Origin: Conchiformibius steedae
GTDB lineage: Bacteria > Pseudomonadota > Gammaproteobacteria > Burkholderiales > Neisseriaceae
Direction: 5' to 3'
Length of the DNA stretch: 64,000 nt
Assembly: GCF_014054725.1 (NCBI RefSeq)
Contig: NZ_CP059563.1
Coordinates: 2,035,461 to 2,099,460, forward strand
The notes under the pieces are model-generated. The model saw only the letters and a list, made by a program, of their open reading frames with translations. It had not been told where the DNA came from and did no database searches. A program made the translations under genes and the position numbers. Positions within the stretch are counted from its first letter, which is position 1; each line of letters begins with the position of its first letter. Positions 1-7,239 of the stretch are shown here, piece after piece.

Positions 1-18
1 GATAGGTTTCAGATGGGT

Positions 19-495
19 TTAACCTGCCATTGTCCACAACTGCGTTTGCGCGGGTGGTTCGGACGGTGGGGCATTGACGATGTCAAAGATGCGCCGCTGT
101 GTCAGATGGTAGGCACGGGCAAGATTCTGCGCTGCCAGCATCGTACCCATCGGATACTGCGCCCGCGTGGTCAGCTCATCATATTCGCGGCGGATTTCCC
201 TGTTTCGCAGCTCGCGCAGCACCGCATCACATTTGGGGATATTTAGCTCGCGTTGTCCGCCCAAATGCTGCTCAATCTTGCAAGCATTGTCTTCGCCCAC
301 CACTTCAGCAAGGGCGAAATGCAATACTTTTCCCTGTTTATTCTTGTTTTTACCGATTTTAAACGTTGTGCCGCCATAGTTTTTAACCAGCAAATACGCA
401 CTATCCAAACCAATCAGGCGCACAATTTCCGCGAACATCGGCGGTAGCAGGTGTTGCAAATCCGCAAAATCCTGTTCGTTGATTTTCTTATCCAT
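19..495 (-). CDS. mor: Mor-type middle/late transcription activator
   Basis: A 158-residue protein of the Mor/C activator family, which in Mu is made from the early transcript and switches on the middle promoter. The C-terminal third (about residues 110-150, ending LTQRRIFDIVN) carries the helix-turn-helix, preceded by a helical dimerisation region. The start chosen is ATG at 495, giving MDKKINEQ; it overlaps the end of gemA by 8 bases. Being the last early gene and lying directly behind gemA is the canonical position. The middle promoter it would act on is to the left of the window. Length is slightly above that of Mu Mor (about 129 residues). Confidence 0.8.
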   Translation of the reverse strand: MDKKINEQDFADLQHLLPPMFAEIVRLIGLDSAYLLVKNYGGTTFKIGKNKNKQGKVLHFALAEVVGEDNACKIEQHLGGQRELNIPKCDAVLRELRNREIRREYDELTTRAQYPMGTMLAAQNLARAYHLTQRRIFDIVNAPPSEPPAQTQLWTMAG

Positions 496-907
496 TTGCA
501 GTTTCCTTTTCTTGACGTTGCGCGTGGTATTGCAGCGCAGCCACCACACGGTGCAGTTGGTCGTTGTCCAAGCGGTTTACGTTTTCCACACCAAACATTT
601 TTTTCGCTATGCCATGTGCATAATTCCATGTTTTGCCTGTTTCATTCAGCAAAGCGGCGATTTTACGCATCATCGGTGTCGCATCGGCGCGGCGCAGCGG
701 GGTTTTGCCAAGCGAGTGTCCAAAGCCCAAACGCGCCAGCTCTTGCGCCACCCGTGCCAATTCCGCTTCGTTCATTTTCGCGCATGATTGCTTACTGGTA
801 ACACGCATCAGCATGGCGCGGTAAGTGGTGTCGTCCATGCCTAGCTGCACCTTGCCGATATGGATTTTGGCAATCAGTTTTTGCCGTGTATCAGATTGAT
901 TTGCCAT
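488..907 (-). CDS. gemA: GemA-like phage regulatory protein (Mu gp16 family)
   Basis: A 139-residue protein matching the Mu gp16/GemA family, which modulates host gene expression and DNA topology during Mu growth. The family pattern is visible: an N-terminal KLIAKIHIGKVQLGMDDTTYR stretch (about residues 10-30), a SxKxMxxxEL segment and the C-terminal NRLDNDQLHRVVAALQ. The start is ATG at 907 (MANQSD); an upstream in-frame ATG at 949 would add 14 residues unlike the family. It overlaps mor by 8 bases and lies after the hairpin at 980-1012, so a separate promoter between 910 and 980 is possible. Confidence 0.8.
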   Translation of the reverse strand: MANQSDTRQKLIAKIHIGKVQLGMDDTTYRAMLMRVTSKQSCAKMNEAELARVAQELARLGFGHSLGKTPLRRADATPMMRKIAALLNETGKTWNYAHGIAKKMFGVENVNRLDNDQLHRVVAALQYHAQRQEKETANG

Positions 908-979
908 CGTTTGATGCCTTTCAATACCTGTAATGTCCAAAATATACATAAGTTACAAAGATGAGCAAGCCCCCAACAG

Positions 980-1012
980 CAAAAATCCCCGCAAGCACAC
1001 ACTTGCGGGGAT
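980..1012 (-). terminator. Rho-independent terminator inside the phage early region
   Basis: A perfect 11-bp stem (985-995 with 1002-1012) closes a 6-base loop, CACACA. On the minus strand it is followed by TTTTT. It sits just after the small HTH gene at 1039-1248 and before gemA/mor, so it could separate or attenuate transcription into the gemA-mor pair. Confidence 0.8.
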
Positions 1013-1038
1013 GAAACAACAACAAACAGGGTTAGGAT

Positions 1039-1248
1039 TTAGTCAGTGTTTGCCAATGCCGATAGTTTACGCCATTGCAGCAAGGGCATATCGGTATGGG
1101 ACGGTTTGTCAGTTTCCGCCAGCCACATTCTGACCGTGCGGTCAGACACGCCCAAATAGTTTGCGGCTGCCGCCTGTGTCATACCCAAGATACCCAACAG
1201 ATGGCGCAGATTGGCGGGCGTATAGCCCGTTTCGGGGTAAGTAATCAT
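1039..1248 (-). CDS. Small helix-turn-helix protein of the prophage
   Basis: A 69-residue protein with a clear Xre/Cro-type helix-turn-helix at about residues 20-45 (MTQAAAANYLGVSDRTVRMW). It probably binds DNA; the target is unknown. The ATG at 1248 overlaps the stop of the upstream membrane gene (ATGA), so the two are translationally coupled. The strong hairpin at 980-1012 ends this transcript segment. It is distinct from Ner and from the repressor, so it would be a third phage DNA-binding regulator. Confidence 0.7.
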   Translation of the reverse strand: MITYPETGYTPANLRHLLGILGMTQAAAANYLGVSDRTVRMWLAETDKPSHTDMPLLQWRKLSALANTD

Positions 1249-1406
1249 AAGCTAAATGCCCACCACAACAAGGATACGCCGCCAACGGCATATAACAGCC
1301 AGATTTTATATCGGTGTTTGATGAGCCATGCGACTTGTTTATCCAATTTTTCTGATTCTGCCCGTAAGCGTTCACGCTCAATACGGTATTCTTCATCATT
1401 AAACAT
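1245..1406 (-). CDS. Small single-span membrane protein
   Basis: A 53-residue reading frame starting at ATG 1406 after the ribosome-binding sequence AAGGAAAACC. It begins MFNDEEYRIERERLRAESEK, a charged amphipathic helix, and ends with one hydrophobic span (about residues 35-53, IWLLYAVGGVSLLWWAFSL). The stop overlaps the start of the helix-turn-helix gene. Together with the next upstream gene, also a charged helix followed by one membrane span, it forms a pair of small anchored helices. No family is recognised. Confidence 0.6.
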   Translation of the reverse strand: MFNDEEYRIERERLRAESEKLDKQVAWLIKHRYKIWLLYAVGGVSLLWWAFSL

Positions 1407-1444
1407 GGTTTTCCTTTCCGCAGCCCCTTGCGGGGCTGCCCGAA

Positions 1445-1708
1445 TTATTTGTTAATAAATGATTTTACTAATGCTACTAAACCGCTTAACGCACCCACTG
1501 CGCCAAAAATCATGGCTGCGAATGAAAAACGCACATCATAGTTTAGTTTGCGGGTTTCGGCTTGTGCCTTTGCCAGATGCTCTTTTGCCAGTTCCCGCTC
1601 TGTGCGAATTTTCTGCCGCTCTTCGCGTGTTTTCAGGATGTTTTCCAGTTTTTGTACTGTGTCCCAATCCTTGCGCTGGGTGGCGCGGCGCATTTCTTTT
1701 TTAATCAT
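1445..1708 (-). CDS. Small coiled-coil protein with C-terminal membrane span
   Basis: An 87-residue protein starting at ATG 1708 (MIKKEMRRATQRKDW), with GGAG six bases upstream. Residues 1-60 are a highly charged, probably coiled-coil helix rich in K, R and E; residues 63-83 are a hydrophobic span (FAAMIFGAVGALSGLVALV). No conserved family is recognised. Topology resembles small phage membrane-anchored accessory proteins such as superinfection-exclusion factors, but that is only analogy. A short hairpin (1420-1427 with 1432-1439) lies between it and the next gene. Confidence 0.6.
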   Translation of the reverse strand: MIKKEMRRATQRKDWDTVQKLENILKTREERQKIRTERELAKEHLAKAQAETRKLNYDVRFSFAAMIFGAVGALSGLVALVKSFINK

Positions 1709-1842
1709 TTTGACTCCGTGTTTGTTGTTGATGTGTGTATTATAGGAAACAATACTTCCTATGTCAAGTGCAAAAACAAAAAAACGCCACAAAAGTATTT
1801 AATACTTTCATGGCGTTGCTGGTGCTTGTTACTAATTAACTG

Positions 1843-2121
1843 TTAGCTGTTGGCAACCGCATCTTTCAGGTTTTTACCCGCTTTAAATTTGGGGACACGG
1901 CTGGCGGGGATAATCAGCATTTCGCCCGTGGCGGGGTTACGCCCCAAACGTTCGGCGCGTTTCAGCGTGCCAAACGTACCGAAGCCCGTCAGTTGCACCT
2001 CACTGCCTTGCGCCAGCGTGTTGCCGATAACGGCAGTCAGCGCGTCAATGGCTTTGGCGGCATCGGCTTGGTTTAAGCCTGCTTGTTCGGCAACGGCTTT
2101 AATCAGTTCTTTTTTGTTCAT
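1843..2121 (-). CDS. Phage-encoded HU-family DNA-binding protein
   Basis: A 92-residue member of the HU/IHF family. It begins MNKKELIKAVAEQAGL, and the signature GFGTFGTLKRAERLGRNP at about residues 46-63 forms the DNA-bending arms. HU-family proteins bend DNA and help assemble the Mu transpososome, so a phage-encoded copy next to gam and the transposition genes makes functional sense. It stands alone, with about 100 bases on either side, so it may have its own promoter. Confidence 0.88.
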   Translation of the reverse strand: MNKKELIKAVAEQAGLNQADAAKAIDALTAVIGNTLAQGSEVQLTGFGTFGTLKRAERLGRNPATGEMLIIPASRVPKFKAGKNLKDAVANS

Positions 2122-2217
2122 GGTTTTACTCCATTATAAGGGTTAAGGGATTGGGCGGTTCCGCCGCCCTGCGGTTGGGGCAAGTTTCAACTTGCAGAAA
2201 GGGTTTTTAAAAACGGT

Positions 2218-2742
2218 TTAAATGTGGCTTAAATCTTGGTCGTGCGGTTCAATCACAAAGTATTCGCGTCCCTCCACGATTTTCAGTCCGGGTACTTGCC
2301 CGCTATCAAACTTGTCGCGCTCGTTTAAGACGGCATCTTTATTGACTTCTTCTTTTACGCGAACAAAACGTTCCAAATCGGGGTTGGCTTTCAACAATGC
2401 CAGCACCGCCGCCGTACCCGTTACCCGCACAGACGGCGGGTTGTTGCGCCATTTAACCGTACCTGTTACCAAATCGGCACTTTTAACACTGCCGTTGTCA
2501 GTCAGCGCATCGCGGTTGGCTTCACACCAGACTTGTACGGTTTTTTGCAACTCTTCCATTTGGGCGTTCAGCGGGGCAGTGGCTTCGGCGTACTGCTGTT
2601 GCAAGGCGGCAATGCCATCGTTCATCTCGGCTTCTTGGCGTTTGACTTCACGACTGATGTCGCCAATTTGCTTAATGGCATCAATAATATCCTGTTTGCT
2701 TTGGTTGGACAGGGCGGCGGTTTTTACACGGGTTTTGCTCAT
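2218..2742 (-). CDS. gam: Gam-like host-nuclease inhibitor
   Basis: A 174-residue protein of the Mu Gam family, which binds double-stranded DNA ends (it is a Ku homologue) and protects linear phage DNA from RecBCD-type exonucleases. The long N-terminal helix (about residues 15-70, IGDISREVKRQEAEM...) and the C-terminal segment with ERFVRVKEEVNKDAVL and GREYFVIEP match the family. The start overlaps the stop of the preceding gene by 4 bases (ATGA). Length is as expected for Mu Gam (about 174 residues). Confidence 0.88.
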   Translation of the reverse strand: MSKTRVKTAALSNQSKQDIIDAIKQIGDISREVKRQEAEMNDGIAALQQQYAEATAPLNAQMEELQKTVQVWCEANRDALTDNGSVKSADLVTGTVKWRNNPPSVRVTGTAAVLALLKANPDLERFVRVKEEVNKDAVLNERDKFDSGQVPGLKIVEGREYFVIEPHDQDLSHI

Positions 2743-3107
2743 AGTGTTTTTCCTTTACTTAAGATTTTTAAAAGTTGTTGCAGTCGGTTACGGTTTGCTG
2801 CCATCTGTTCGGGCGTGGGTTTATGGGGCAACAGCTTGACCGTGGGCGGCGGCACGGGTGGCAGACTGTCAATAATCAGGCGGGGTGTCGGAAACCGCTC
2901 GGCATTCGCCCAAAAGGTGGCAAATGCCTGCTTCAGACGTTGGCTGTCGCGCTCCTCATCCCATGCCCACGGCAAGTTATCAAAGGTGGTTTGCCATGCC
3001 ATCATCGTGCCTTCAATCGCATCGGCGGCAGGGGCATAGGCCAAACGCAGGGTTAAGGTGTATTGCAAACACTCAACCAGTGTATTGTTTACTTCAGGTG
3101 GCATCAT
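2739..3107 (-). CDS. Conserved phage protein of unknown function
   Basis: A 122-residue protein in the overlapping early gene chain (4-base overlaps on both sides). It has a Trp-rich central part (WQTTFDNLPWAWDEERD at about 39-55), an aromatic segment and a Pro-rich C-terminal part (LIIDSLPPVPPPTVKLLP). Proteins of this size and composition sit just before gam in other Mu-like phages, as far as I can recall, without a known role. No catalytic motif is visible. Confidence 0.65.
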   Translation of the reverse strand: MMPPEVNNTLVECLQYTLTLRLAYAPAADAIEGTMMAWQTTFDNLPWAWDEERDSQRLKQAFATFWANAERFPTPRLIIDSLPPVPPPTVKLLPHKPTPEQMAANRNRLQQLLKILSKGKTL

Positions 3108-3577
3108 CGTTTAAATTTCTCCAAGTTGACCGCTGCGCTTAAGGTTTTACTGGACACAGCGGGGGTGGTGGATTGATGGGGTGTGGCGGGTCGGACGGCA
3201 GTGGTATCGGCAGGCTGCCAACCTGCCAGCACTTCATACAACCAGCCGTGTGTTTTTAAGGGGAGCTTCAGCGTGTGGCGTGCCGCTAATGCAGTGGCAA
3301 AGGCATAACGCCATGCTTCGGGCGGCGCGGGGTGGACAACGCGGTTGCGGGTAATTTCGCCTGCCTGTATGTCGCTTGCCAGTTCCGCCAACAGCTTCGC
3401 CGTGCGCCCAAATGACAGGCTTCCTTTGGCTGGGCGAAACAAACCCAGATACTGCAATGCAGGTTTTGCCAGCTCGCCCAATTGCGCGGTTAAAACCACT
3501 ACTTCACGGGCATCATCGTGCGCCAACAGAGCGTCTAGGCTGTTTTCCGCGCCGCAGCAGGGGCAACGGGTTTTCAT
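3104..3577 (-). CDS. Phage protein with N-terminal CxxC zinc motif
   Basis: A 157-residue protein opening MKTRCPCCGAENSLDALL: a CPCC knuckle near residues 5-8, probably metal-binding, although a second Cys pair is not visible. The rest is mainly helical (LTAQLGELAKPALQYLGLF), with a Thr/Ser/Pro-rich linker at about residues 125-145 and a short basic tail. The layout of a zinc knuckle plus a helical domain recalls phage replication or loader proteins, but this is inference. It overlaps both neighbours by 4 bases. Confidence 0.65.
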   Translation of the reverse strand: MKTRCPCCGAENSLDALLAHDDAREVVVLTAQLGELAKPALQYLGLFRPAKGSLSFGRTAKLLAELASDIQAGEITRNRVVHPAPPEAWRYAFATALAARHTLKLPLKTHGWLYEVLAGWQPADTTAVRPATPHQSTTPAVSSKTLSAAVNLEKFKR

Positions 3578-3903
3578 GATTTTCTCGCTTTCATATCAAT
3601 CGGGCGCAGCGACATACCAGACAAGTGGGTCAGATTCAGACTGACCATGTCAGCCACTCTGTCCTTTCTCTCCCGCTTTAACCGCAAAAATGTAAATGGC
3701 GTGAGAATCACGACTTCATCACTTTCCTGCAATCCTGCCCATTTGATGCAGTCGCCGCGCTGAATGCCACATTCGCTATCATTAACCTGTAAAACCAAAT
3801 ACCAACTGTTTTTATAGATAGATATGCCACGACAGGGATGCGGTGGTGGATAGTTTCCGAAACAACGCGCAATCTGGCGCATAAAATCTTTTAGGTTGCT
3901 CAT
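3574..3903 (-). CDS. Hypothetical phage protein
   Basis: A 109-residue protein within the overlapping early chain. A short helical N-terminus (MSNLKDFMRQIARCFGNY) is followed by a beta-rich part with YLVLQVNDSECGIQRGDCI and EVVILTPFTFLRLKRERKD. There is no family I recognise. It starts at ATG 3903, overlapping the stop of the DUF2786 gene by 4 bases. Confidence 0.55.
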   Translation of the reverse strand: MSNLKDFMRQIARCFGNYPPPHPCRGISIYKNSWYLVLQVNDSECGIQRGDCIKWAGLQESDEVVILTPFTFLRLKRERKDRVADMVSLNLTHLSGMSLRPIDMKARKS

Positions 3904-4583
3904 GACGGTTGCTCCAATTGTCGCGCCGTTTCCGCTTCTCCGCCCATTGCGTGATGCAGTTGCGCGGATTTGCCTGCATCGCGACCGATTCTGTAGTCGG
4001 CGGCGGCCATCAACTGCGTATAGCCGTCGGCATGGCGTTTGCGGTCGGGGGCTTCTTGGATTTCATAACGGCTCATATGCCGTTCAATCAGCCCTTTCTC
4101 ATGGGTAGTCATGGCAAATTCGCTTACCATGCCACTTACGGTTTGCACCCAGCCGATGCAAAAGGCATCGGCACGGTAGATTTTGGCTGAGCGCGGACGC
4201 ACATATTTCAGGGTGTCTGCCATATAGCGGCGGCGGGCAGCCTGAAGCTGGCGCAGCAGCACTTCGTAGGCGTAGGCAGCGATTTCGGCGCGGTGCGCGG
4301 GACCGACAAATACGGCACAGCCTGCTTGAAAAAAGTCGTTCACACCGAAAGCATGGCTGACCGTGTGTATCAGTTGCCAATGCCAATCAGGTAAGTTACG
4401 CGTTTTGGCGGCAGGGCGGCTGACTTCACTGATTTCTGACAAGTCCACATCCACCTGATTCAAGCCGTATTGCGCCATCAATGCCTGTGCGTGCTTCAAT
4501 GCCTGCGCCGCTTCGTTTTCATTGGCGGATTGGCTTAATGCCAAGCATTTTTTGATTTTTTCTAAAGCCTTATTCTTGTCCAT
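3900..4583 (-). CDS. DUF2786-domain protein
   Basis: A protein of 227 residues. The N-terminal domain, MDKNKALEKIKKCLALSQ then NENEAAQALKHAQALMAQYGL, is the DUF2786 signature found in phages and plasmids. Two ATGs are adjacent (4586 and 4583); the second has the better distance from AGGA. The C-terminal two thirds are basic and helical (RQLQAARRRYMADTLKY) and contain Cys and His residues without a recognisable catalytic set. Function is unknown; position in the early operon suggests takeover or replication support. Confidence 0.75.
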   Translation of the reverse strand: MDKNKALEKIKKCLALSQSANENEAAQALKHAQALMAQYGLNQVDVDLSEISEVSRPAAKTRNLPDWHWQLIHTVSHAFGVNDFFQAGCAVFVGPAHRAEIAAYAYEVLLRQLQAARRRYMADTLKYVRPRSAKIYRADAFCIGWVQTVSGMVSEFAMTTHEKGLIERHMSRYEIQEAPDRKRHADGYTQLMAAADYRIGRDAGKSAQLHHAMGGEAETARQLEQPS

Positions 4584-4824
4584 CATTTTGTCCTGTGCTT
4601 TTCCATTCTTGCGCCAGCTCGTCATACACGCCCAAGTCTCTCTGATGATTGCTGTAATAACTGTTCATCTTGAACATCACATCGGATGCAGCATCAGTTG
4701 CAGTCGGCCAACGGTAACCATCGGTATCAGCCAGCAGCTTGTCGCCATTTTTCAGAGTGGCTGCGTGTAGCCCGTTCTGCTCTGTTACCTGCAACGTCAG
4801 GTGGTAGGTTTGTTGTTTACTCAT
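4570..4824 (-). CDS. Hypothetical phage protein
   Basis: An 84-residue protein starting MSKQQTYHLTLQVTEQNG at ATG 4824, which overlaps the stop of the HTH gene upstream (TGATG). It seems to be a small alpha/beta protein (DKLLADTDGYRWPTATDAAS, then an acidic end). It overlaps the DUF2786 gene by 14 bases. No family is recognised. Confidence 0.55.
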   Translation of the reverse strand: MSKQQTYHLTLQVTEQNGLHAATLKNGDKLLADTDGYRWPTATDAASDVMFKMNSYYSNHQRDLGVYDELAQEWKSTGQNDGQE

Positions 4825-5114
4825 CAATGACTCCGTTGTTGTAAAATAGACTGATACTGTGGCGATAATAAGTCGTGTGGCTCGCAGTCCAGCCAATCCG
4901 CCAAACGGTCAAACCAATCTTGACGCGGCAAAAAACTGCCTTTGCGCCAGTAATGCACTGTTTGACCAGAGACAGGCACTTGGCAAAACTCGCCGATTTT
5001 CTGTGCCATCTCCTTGTCATGGATGTTGCGCCAACCTTTTTCAGCCAGTAATTCCGCAAGGTTTGCCGCAAATTCACGGCGGGCATCTGGCAGTAGTCCA
5101 CATCTTCCACTCAT
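4824..5114 (-). CDS. Phage HTH-type DNA-binding protein
   Basis: A 96-residue protein with a likely helix-turn-helix at about residues 34-60 (KIGEFCQVPVSGQTVHYWRKG), followed by an amphipathic helix (DWFDRLADWLDCEPHDLL). This resembles small phage proteins with a Cro/C1-like fold. The start at ATG 5114 follows AAGGAA by a rather long 9-10 bases. It is the fourth candidate DNA-binding regulator in the early region. Confidence 0.6.
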   Translation of the reverse strand: MSGRCGLLPDARREFAANLAELLAEKGWRNIHDKEMAQKIGEFCQVPVSGQTVHYWRKGSFLPRQDWFDRLADWLDCEPHDLLSPQYQSILQQRSH

Positions 5115-5185
5115 GGTGCAAATTCCTTTAAATTAATGGTTTATCAAATTGGCAGGGCAAAAAAATATATCGCCCCGCCAAAGGC

Positions 5186-5374
5186 TTATGCAGCTTGCGG
5201 CTGCCGATGTTGCTGTTTTGCCAGCTCCGCCATTACCCGCTCCTGCCAGCGCAACAGATGCTGTTTCTGCTCTTCGGTTACATAGGGAATGGCGACAAAA
5301 CCATAACCACCATTCATAAACACGCGGGCTTCATTCAAACATTCGCGCCGCTCTTCAATCGGTACTTGCTTCAT
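5186..5374 (-). CDS. Small hypothetical phage protein
   Basis: A 62-residue protein, MKQVPIEERRECLNEARVF..., mainly helical with a Gln/Ala-rich C-terminus. The start at ATG 5374 lies 12 bases after CAGGAG and inside the preceding zinc-ribbon gene, so the two overlap by 20 bases in different frames. No family is recognised. Confidence 0.5.
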   Translation of the reverse strand: MKQVPIEERRECLNEARVFMNGGYGFVAIPYVTEEQKQHLLRWQERVMAELAKQQHRQPQAA

Positions 5375-5534
5375 GTTTCTGCTCCTGTTGCTGGTGTTCG
5401 CACTTTAAACATACTTCTGCCCAGTTATTCAATCCGCCGCCGCGCCCGTGTCCGATAAAGCGGAAGTTCCGTAAAAACTTGGCTTTGCGGCACACGGCGC
5501 ATTCTTTGCGGCGTTGCCATCTGCGCTGCGCCAT
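5355..5534 (-). CDS. Small zinc-ribbon-like phage protein
   Basis: A 59-residue frame from ATG 5534, preceded by a good ribosome-binding site (AAGGAG at 5 bases). It has two Cys pairs, CAVC at residues 12-15 and CLKC at residues 42-45, in a very basic chain (11 Arg/Lys in the first 24 residues). This spacing suits a zinc ribbon or HNH-like knuckle that could bind nucleic acid; no HNH His/Asn set is complete. It overlaps the next gene by 20 bases. Confidence 0.5.
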   Translation of the reverse strand: MAQRRWQRRKECAVCRKAKFLRNFRFIGHGRGGGLNNWAEVCLKCEHQQQEQKHEASTD

Positions 5535-5538
5535 CTCC

Positions 5539-5883
5539 TTACTCCCGTTTCGGTCGCTTCGGGCAGTTTTGACACGCCCGCCAATGCGCCATTTTCATGG
5601 GATTGTGAGTAGGGGCTTTACCGTTGGCGGTTTCCACGCACATCAGCAATGGCATTTCCGCCCCTGTATGTGGGCAAGCGATGCGCGTGTACACTTCCAA
5701 CACACGCTCGCACACCTTATCCGTACTGCCTGCATATTTGCCATTCATAATCAGGCTGACAGCAGTCAGGCTGTACCCCAAGTCTTTGGCGACAATCCCG
5801 CGTGAGCTTTCCGCCACCTTTGCTTCCAAAATACCAAACCACTCTTCATGCATATATGGCTTGTTAATACGTTTATTCGTCAT
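5539..5883 (-). CDS. Phage protein with HTH-like N-terminus and Cys-rich C-terminus
   Basis: A 114-residue protein. The chosen start is ATG 5883 (MTNKRINKPYMHEEW), overlapping the preceding gene by 11 bases; a longer frame exists but lies inside that gene. Residues 12-50 (LEAKVAESSRGIVAKDLGYSL then TAVSLIMNGKY) look like a transcription-factor helix-turn-helix. The C-terminal part has four Cys (CPHTGAEMPLLMC and CQNC), probably binding metal. Role unknown. Confidence 0.6.
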   Translation of the reverse strand: MTNKRINKPYMHEEWFGILEAKVAESSRGIVAKDLGYSLTAVSLIMNGKYAGSTDKVCERVLEVYTRIACPHTGAEMPLLMCVETANGKAPTHNPMKMAHWRACQNCPKRPKRE

Positions 5884-6433
5884 CGCTGTATTCCTTTTTA
5901 TAAACTGTTGCTTGAGTATTGGGGTCGTACACTTCCGTGATGTGCCATACCTGCGGCGCACGTCCGCCCGTGTTTTTAACCAACACATAATGCGGACGGT
6001 TCGCCGTTCCCGTGTTTTTCAGATAGCCTGCCTTTGCCAACCATGCTGTGTAATGGCGCAAGGTGCTGCGGGCAATGGTATGGCTCATACCGATATGCAC
6101 CTGCAACTCGTCCAACCCAAAACTTTTCAGGATTTTGATGGTGCGCCATGCTACGGACGACAAGGTTTCGGGCAAGGGCTGTCCGTGGCGGTCAATACGC
6201 GGTGCATCCACACCGCAATCTTTCAACAGCCGCCATGTTTTAACCAGTTTGCCTGTAAACACATCACGCTGCTTCAACACTTCCACATAGCCCGCCTTTT
6301 CCAAACCCAACATCAAGGTGGCAACATTTTTCGGATTGATGCCCGTTTTGCCTGCCAGTGTGTTGGCAGATAAAAACACCGTTTTTTGCTGGCGCAGGAT
6401 GTCCCAAATTTGCTGACGGCGGGGCTTTCTCAT
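5873..6433 (-). CDS. Winged-helix phage protein next to MuB
   Basis: A 186-residue basic protein with two winged-helix-like repeats: residues 1-60 (RRQQIWDILRQQKTVFLSAN, then LMLGLEKAGYVEVL) and about 88-150 (IKILKSFGLDELQVHIGMS, then LRHYTAWLAKAGYL). Its place immediately after MuB (4-base overlap) is typical for an uncharacterised gene in Neisseria and Haemophilus Mu-like prophages. It probably binds DNA; whether it regulates or takes part in replication is not visible. Confidence 0.65.
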   Translation of the reverse strand: MRKPRRQQIWDILRQQKTVFLSANTLAGKTGINPKNVATLMLGLEKAGYVEVLKQRDVFTGKLVKTWRLLKDCGVDAPRIDRHGQPLPETLSSVAWRTIKILKSFGLDELQVHIGMSHTIARSTLRHYTAWLAKAGYLKNTGTANRPHYVLVKNTGGRAPQVWHITEVYDPNTQATVYKKEYSDDE

Positions 6434-7158
6434 ACGCGCACCCCGCGTTTCGGCACTTCCCCTTTATAAAATTCAAAGCCTTGCATTTTGGCAATGCTAC
6501 CCATATCCGCCGATTCATAGCCGTTTACCGCTGCCGCCTCCGCCAAATTCACCAAATTGACGGTTACGCGCCGCACCGACCCGTGTGCCAGTTCCACAAT
6601 ATGCGCCAGCAGCTCTTTATCAATCTGCACATCAGGCGCATACACCGCCGCCAACAGCTCCGCATCTGCCATGCTCACGGGCTGGGCAGGAATCCAACTC
6701 AACACGCGCCCGTGGAAACGCTCGTATTTTTTCAGCTTGTTGGGCAACTGCTCTTCGCCCACCAGCATAATAGGAGCTTGACTGCCCTCGTAGATGTCGC
6801 GTACCAGCTCCACCATGCCCGCCTTGCTGACCAGATAATCGGCTTCATCCAAGATTAAGGGGCGTTGGCTGGCAGCAAGCTGTTCGACAATATTGTCCAA
6901 GCTGGCGGCAACGTTTTTGCCAACGGGTACACCCATTTCAAAACAGGCTTTTTCCAGCAGGGTTTTTTTGCTCCAAGCCGAGCGCAGTTGCACATAATAG
7001 GCTTGGGTGCGGTTGGCAACCGCCACCGTAGCAGTGGTCTTACCGTAACCGCTCGGACCATACAACACGCCCAGTCCAGGCAAGCCGTCCATACGGTTGG
7101 TCAGTTTTTCCATCGCAATCGCGACCAAAGAAAGGTTGTTAATATTGGCAATTTTCAT
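6430..7158 (-). CDS. MuB-like transposition target-selection ATPase
   Basis: A 242-residue AAA+ ATPase. Walker A is GPSGYGKTT (residues 34-42) and Walker B LILDEAD (residues 101-107), followed by a sensor-like segment. In Mu-like phages this protein binds target DNA, activates the transposase and gives target immunity. It is shorter than Mu MuB (312 residues) and lacks Mu's N-terminal HTH extension; this short form is the usual one in Neisseria/Haemophilus-type relatives. It follows MuA by about 80 bases, and the next gene overlaps its stop. Confidence 0.88.
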   Translation of the reverse strand: MKIANINNLSLVAIAMEKLTNRMDGLPGLGVLYGPSGYGKTTATVAVANRTQAYYVQLRSAWSKKTLLEKACFEMGVPVGKNVAASLDNIVEQLAASQRPLILDEADYLVSKAGMVELVRDIYEGSQAPIMLVGEEQLPNKLKKYERFHGRVLSWIPAQPVSMADAELLAAVYAPDVQIDKELLAHIVELAHGSVRRVTVNLVNLAEAAAVNGYESADMGSIAKMQGFEFYKGEVPKRGVRV

Positions 7159-7239
7159 GATAGAATTACTCCGTTTAGATAGGTTTTAAAAAATCTTTAA
7201 ACACATGGCGCAGGAAGTTCCGTTTCCTGCGCCGCTTTG

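Noticed and set aside
1420..1439. GCAGCCCC/GGGGCTGC hairpin within the prophage as a terminator
   Set aside because: Strong stem but no T run on the minus strand; at most an attenuating structure between two small genes.
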